This document shows, piece after piece, positions 5,052-5,522 of a stretch of DNA of 5,522 nt. The position numbers and the translations under genes were made by a program. The notes below the pieces were generated by a model. It ran no database searches. It saw only the letters and a program-made list of their open reading frames with translations, and had not been told where the DNA came from. The DNA is from Flavobacteriales bacterium UBA6049. Its GTDB lineage: Bacteria; Bacteroidota; Bacteroidia; Flavobacteriales_G; Salibacteraceae. Position 1 is the stretch's first letter; every line of letters starts with the position of its first letter. The stretch is from assembly GCA_002429085.1 (NCBI GenBank), contig DIYR01000002.1:1-5522 (forward strand). The letters run 5' to 3'.

Positions 5052-5522
5052 ATGAGATTCAAAGAGAAAGCAGATGCAGTTTTAGTACTAGAAGATGGTA
5101 CTGTTTTTAAAGGAAAAGCGGCTGGTAAAATTGGAACTACCACTGGAGAGATTGCATTTAATACTGGAATGACTGGTTATCAGGAGATCTTTACGGATCC
5201 CTCGTATTATCAACAAATTTTGGTAATGACTCCAGCTCACATAGGAAACTATGGAACGCATGAAGAGGAGATTGAATCGGAATCTGTAAAGATTGCGGGT
5301 TTGGTATGTAAAAAGTTCTCTGAGATAGACTCACGCCCTTCAAGTGAAGCTAATATTCAAGATTATTTTGAGAATCATGGAGTTGTCGGGATCTCAGACG
5401 TGGATACCAGAGCTTTAGTGCGACATATCAGAGATAAAGGTGCTATGAATGCTATTATCTCGTCAGATGTATTAGACGTAACTCAGTTACAAGCACAAGT
5501 AAAAGAGGTGCCAAGTATGGAG
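5052..5522 (+). CDS. carA: Carbamoyl-phosphate synthase small (glutaminase) subunit, N-terminal part only
   Basis: The reading frame from ATG 5052 stays open to the right edge (157 codons) and is cut off there; the full family length is about 360-380 residues. CarA hydrolyses glutamine and passes ammonia to CarB, which makes carbamoyl phosphate for pyrimidine and arginine synthesis in the cytoplasm. The visible part is the CarA N-terminal domain: LVLEDGTVFKGKAAG (about 11-25), GEIAFNTGMTGYQEIFTDPS (about 32-51), HIGNYGTH (about 63-70), GLVCKKFSE (about 83-91) and GISDVDTRALVRHIRDKGAM (about 113-132). The class I glutamine amidotransferase domain with the catalytic Cys, His and Glu lies outside the window. 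The start is chosen because the only codons upstream are within the terminator U-tract. No Shine-Dalgarno or convincing promoter is seen. In flavobacteria eno often follows; that cannot be checked here. Confidence 0.96.
   Translation, partial: MRFKEKADAVLVLEDGTVFKGKAAGKIGTTTGEIAFNTGMTGYQEIFTDPSYYQQILVMTPAHIGNYGTHEEEIESESVKIAGLVCKKFSEIDSRPSSEANIQDYFENHGVVGISDVDTRALVRHIRDKGAMNAIISSDVLDVTQLQAQVKEVPSME

Noticed and set aside
1..5522. Search for mobile elements, CRISPR repeats, tRNA or rRNA genes, toxin or defence genes
   Set aside because: None seen. The window is filled by conserved housekeeping genes with short gaps and no long repeats.

Overview
This window is the distal part of a bacterial ribosomal-protein supercluster (the end of the spc operon joined to the alpha operon), followed by the start of a pyrimidine/arginine biosynthesis gene. 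All genes are on the + strand: rplO (3' end only), secY, infA, rpmJ, rpsM, rpsK, rpsD, rpoA, rplQ, an intrinsic terminator, then carA (5' end only).

The organism is most likely a member of Bacteroidota, probably Flavobacteriia. The protein sequences look like that phylum: a bL36 ending in NPKFKQRQG without most zinc ligands, a zinc-free uS4, a RpoA beginning MAILDFQKPDKV, and a bL17 with a long charged tail. Most start codons have no Shine-Dalgarno sequence, as is usual in this phylum. Base composition is AT-rich. rplQ followed by carA is an order I recall from flavobacteria. The family or genus cannot be fixed from this window.

Layout: positions 1-252 hold the uL15 C-terminus, and 258-1595 the SecY translocon channel. 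Positions 1614-1966 hold IF1 and bL36, with no map or adk gene between secY and infA. Positions 1976-3389 hold three small-subunit proteins (uS13, uS11, uS4). RpoA lies at 3412-4404 and bL17 at 4445-4978. A strong hairpin plus U-tract at 5007-5046 ends the cluster, and carA begins at 5052 and runs off the right edge. Gaps inside the cluster are only 5 to 40 nt, so nine genes are probably co-transcribed. There is no gene-free stretch longer than 73 nt.

Together the genes supply ribosome subunits, the initiation factor IF1, the RNA polymerase alpha subunit and the membrane insertion channel, so one transcript couples translation, transcription and secretion capacity. I found no undescribed system. 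The points most worth checking are the terminator placed almost on the carA start codon, the Lys at the usually invariant SecY Arg357 position, the loss of zinc ligands in both zinc-type ribosomal proteins here, the bL17 tail, and a small GNRA-capped hairpin before rplQ.
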